Source: a virus. Taken from it: a stretch of 21,364 nucleotides of DNA. Positions 20,398-21,364 of the stretch are shown piece after piece. The translations under genes were made by a program, and so were the position numbers. How positions within the stretch are numbered: the first letter of the stretch is position 1; every line of letters starts with the position of its first letter. The stretch is taken from positions 1 to 21,364 of IMG/VR virus record IMGVR_UViG_3300046318_000097; one strand, written 5' to 3'. The notes under the pieces were generated by a model. The model ran no database searches. It had not been told where the DNA came from and worked only from the letters and a program-made list of their open reading frames with translations.

Positions 20398-21364
20398 ATG
20401 CTCAACGTCAATCAGATCACCTCGCAGCTGGCCAAGATGCCAGACAACGCGTTGCAGCAATATGCAACGATGCACAAAGCCGACCCATACATGTTGGCCC
20501 TGACTATTGCTGAGTCCAACCGCCGCAAAGAGATGCGCAGTGCCGCGCAGGGTGCGCAAGGCGCGATGCCTCAACCCAAGGTGGCCGACCAAGCCATCGC
20601 TGGCATGTCTCCACAACAGCTCCCTGAGAACGTTGGTATTGGCGCACTGCCTGCTGACAACATGAAGGGCATGGCCGGCGGCGGCATCGTGGCGTTTGAA
20701 GAAGGTGGTCACGTGCCCGGCTACGCAGGCAACACAGACGGCAGTCTGGTGTACGACCCAGTGTCAGGCATGCCTTTGTTCAACTCTGGCGCTGAGCCTA
20801 CTGGCCCAGAAGTCGAGGGCGGCGCAACCTTTTGGGAGCGTATGGGTCTTGGCAACGCAGCCAACCGCAAGGTGTTGGAGCAGGTAGAGCGCGACGCAGC
20901 CGCTCGCAAAGCAGCCACTAAAGCAGTTGATACCACCAAAAAGCCTGAGACAAAAGTAGCCGACATTGACACCAAACCGTCGCCTACTCCTGAGATCAAA
21001 AAAGGTCTGGGCGCCACGGCTGCCGGCCAACAATCAGGTCTTTCAGGCGGCGCAGGTGGAGCTGGCACATACAAGCCAAGCACGCTGGCCGACATGATGA
21101 AGGAAGTCAACCCTGAAATCGAGAAGATGAACGCTGAAGATCGTGCTGCCATGGACCCGTTCCGCAAGCAGTTTGAGTCGGAGCGCAGCGACTTGGCCAA
21201 GCGTAAGGAGTCCAACAAGGCAGAAGCTATCTTGGCTGCCGGCCTCGGCATGCTGTCGGGTAACTCTCGCTACGCGTTGCAGAACATCGGCGCGGGTGCC
21301 CAGCAGGGCTTGACCTCGTTGAAGGAAGCCAACCGCTTAGACGACGCAGCCAAGCGCGCGCTCA
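20398..21364 (+). CDS. Probable internal virion / ejection protein (3' partial)
   Basis: ATG 20398 follows AAGGAAG; the frame stays open to the window end, giving at least 322 residues. It starts MLNVNQITSQLAKMPDNALQ, carries MAGGGIVAFEEGGHVPGYAG (near residues 92-111), a motif typical of large phage virion proteins, then charged helical sequence (RKVLEQVERDAAARKAATKA) and a Gly/Ala-rich segment. The visible C-terminal part (SKAEAILAAGLG-like: NKAEAILAAGLGMLSGNSRY) has a short amphipathic or weakly hydrophobic helix. Position after two similar proteins supports a third ejection protein. A lytic enzyme domain may lie beyond the window but cannot be seen. Confidence 0.6.
   Translation, partial: MLNVNQITSQLAKMPDNALQQYATMHKADPYMLALTIAESNRRKEMRSAAQGAQGAMPQPKVADQAIAGMSPQQLPENVGIGALPADNMKGMAGGGIVAFEEGGHVPGYAGNTDGSLVYDPVSGMPLFNSGAEPTGPEVEGGATFWERMGLGNAANRKVLEQVERDAAARKAATKAVDTTKKPETKVADIDTKPSPTPEIKKGLGATAAGQQSGLSGGAGGAGTYKPSTLADMMKEVNPEIEKMNAEDRAAMDPFRKQFESERSDLAKRKESNKAEAILAAGLGMLSGNSRYALQNIGAGAQQGLTSLKEANRLDDAAKRAL

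Noticed and set aside
1-21364. Anti-defence, CRISPR, tRNA or integration functions
   Set aside because: I saw no direct-repeat array, no tRNA-like cloverleaf, and no integrase or recombinase motif. All long gaps are accounted for; the largest non-coding stretch is about 150 bases.

Overview
The window is a 21.4-kb piece of a tailed double-stranded DNA phage genome, covering its virion and lysis module. Every convincing gene is on the + strand. Genes are packed with ATGA, TAATG or few-base junctions, and I see no tRNA, rRNA, CRISPR array, insertion sequence, integrase, replication gene or terminase. No tail sheath, tape measure or baseplate gene is recognisable. The neck and tail proteins look like connector, nozzle and ejection proteins, so a short-tailed (podovirus-like) particle is most likely. 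The many small Lys-rich proteins and conserved phrases resemble phages known mainly from aquatic metagenomes. Shine-Dalgarno sites (AAGGAGG, TAGGAG) and TTCG-loop terminators suggest a Gram-negative, probably proteobacterial, host, but the host cannot be fixed from this sequence.

Layout: (1) 1-2227, head: the end of a probable decoration protein, the major capsid protein, a strong terminator, a structured 5' leader, and two small head or virion proteins. (2) 2236-4004: a holin-like peptide and five small basic proteins of unknown function, one with a nested in-frame start behind a perfect Shine-Dalgarno. (3) 4005-6450, neck: two connector/adaptor proteins flanking a zinc-ribbon protein and two more small basic proteins. 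(4) 6447-12587, tail fibres: small fibre-associated proteins, a fibre built of about 20-residue repeats, a 780-residue fibre with a collagen-like Gly-Pro-Thr stretch, a fibre-assembly-like protein, a 2-oxoglutarate/Fe(II) prolyl-hydroxylase-like enzyme, and a second fibre whose C-terminal tip is paralogous to the first. (5) 12594-15107, lysis: three membrane proteins of uncertain role, a holin-like protein and a GH19 endolysin. (6) 15124-21364: a large nozzle-like tail protein, a small virion protein, three large Ala/Gln/Gly-rich ejection-type proteins (the last cut by the window end) and a GNAT acetyltransferase among them.

The genes appear to form one late transcription programme. The capsid gene ends at a strong terminator and the next gene has its own folded leader; beyond 1922 I see no convincing terminator for about 19 kb. 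The most interesting points are the collagen-like fibre sharing an operon with a prolyl-hydroxylase-like enzyme, a short Ala/Gly-Gly motif recurring in at least six otherwise different proteins, paralogous tips on two fibres, the very regular repeat fibre at 7410-8264, and the nested gene inside 2429-2827.
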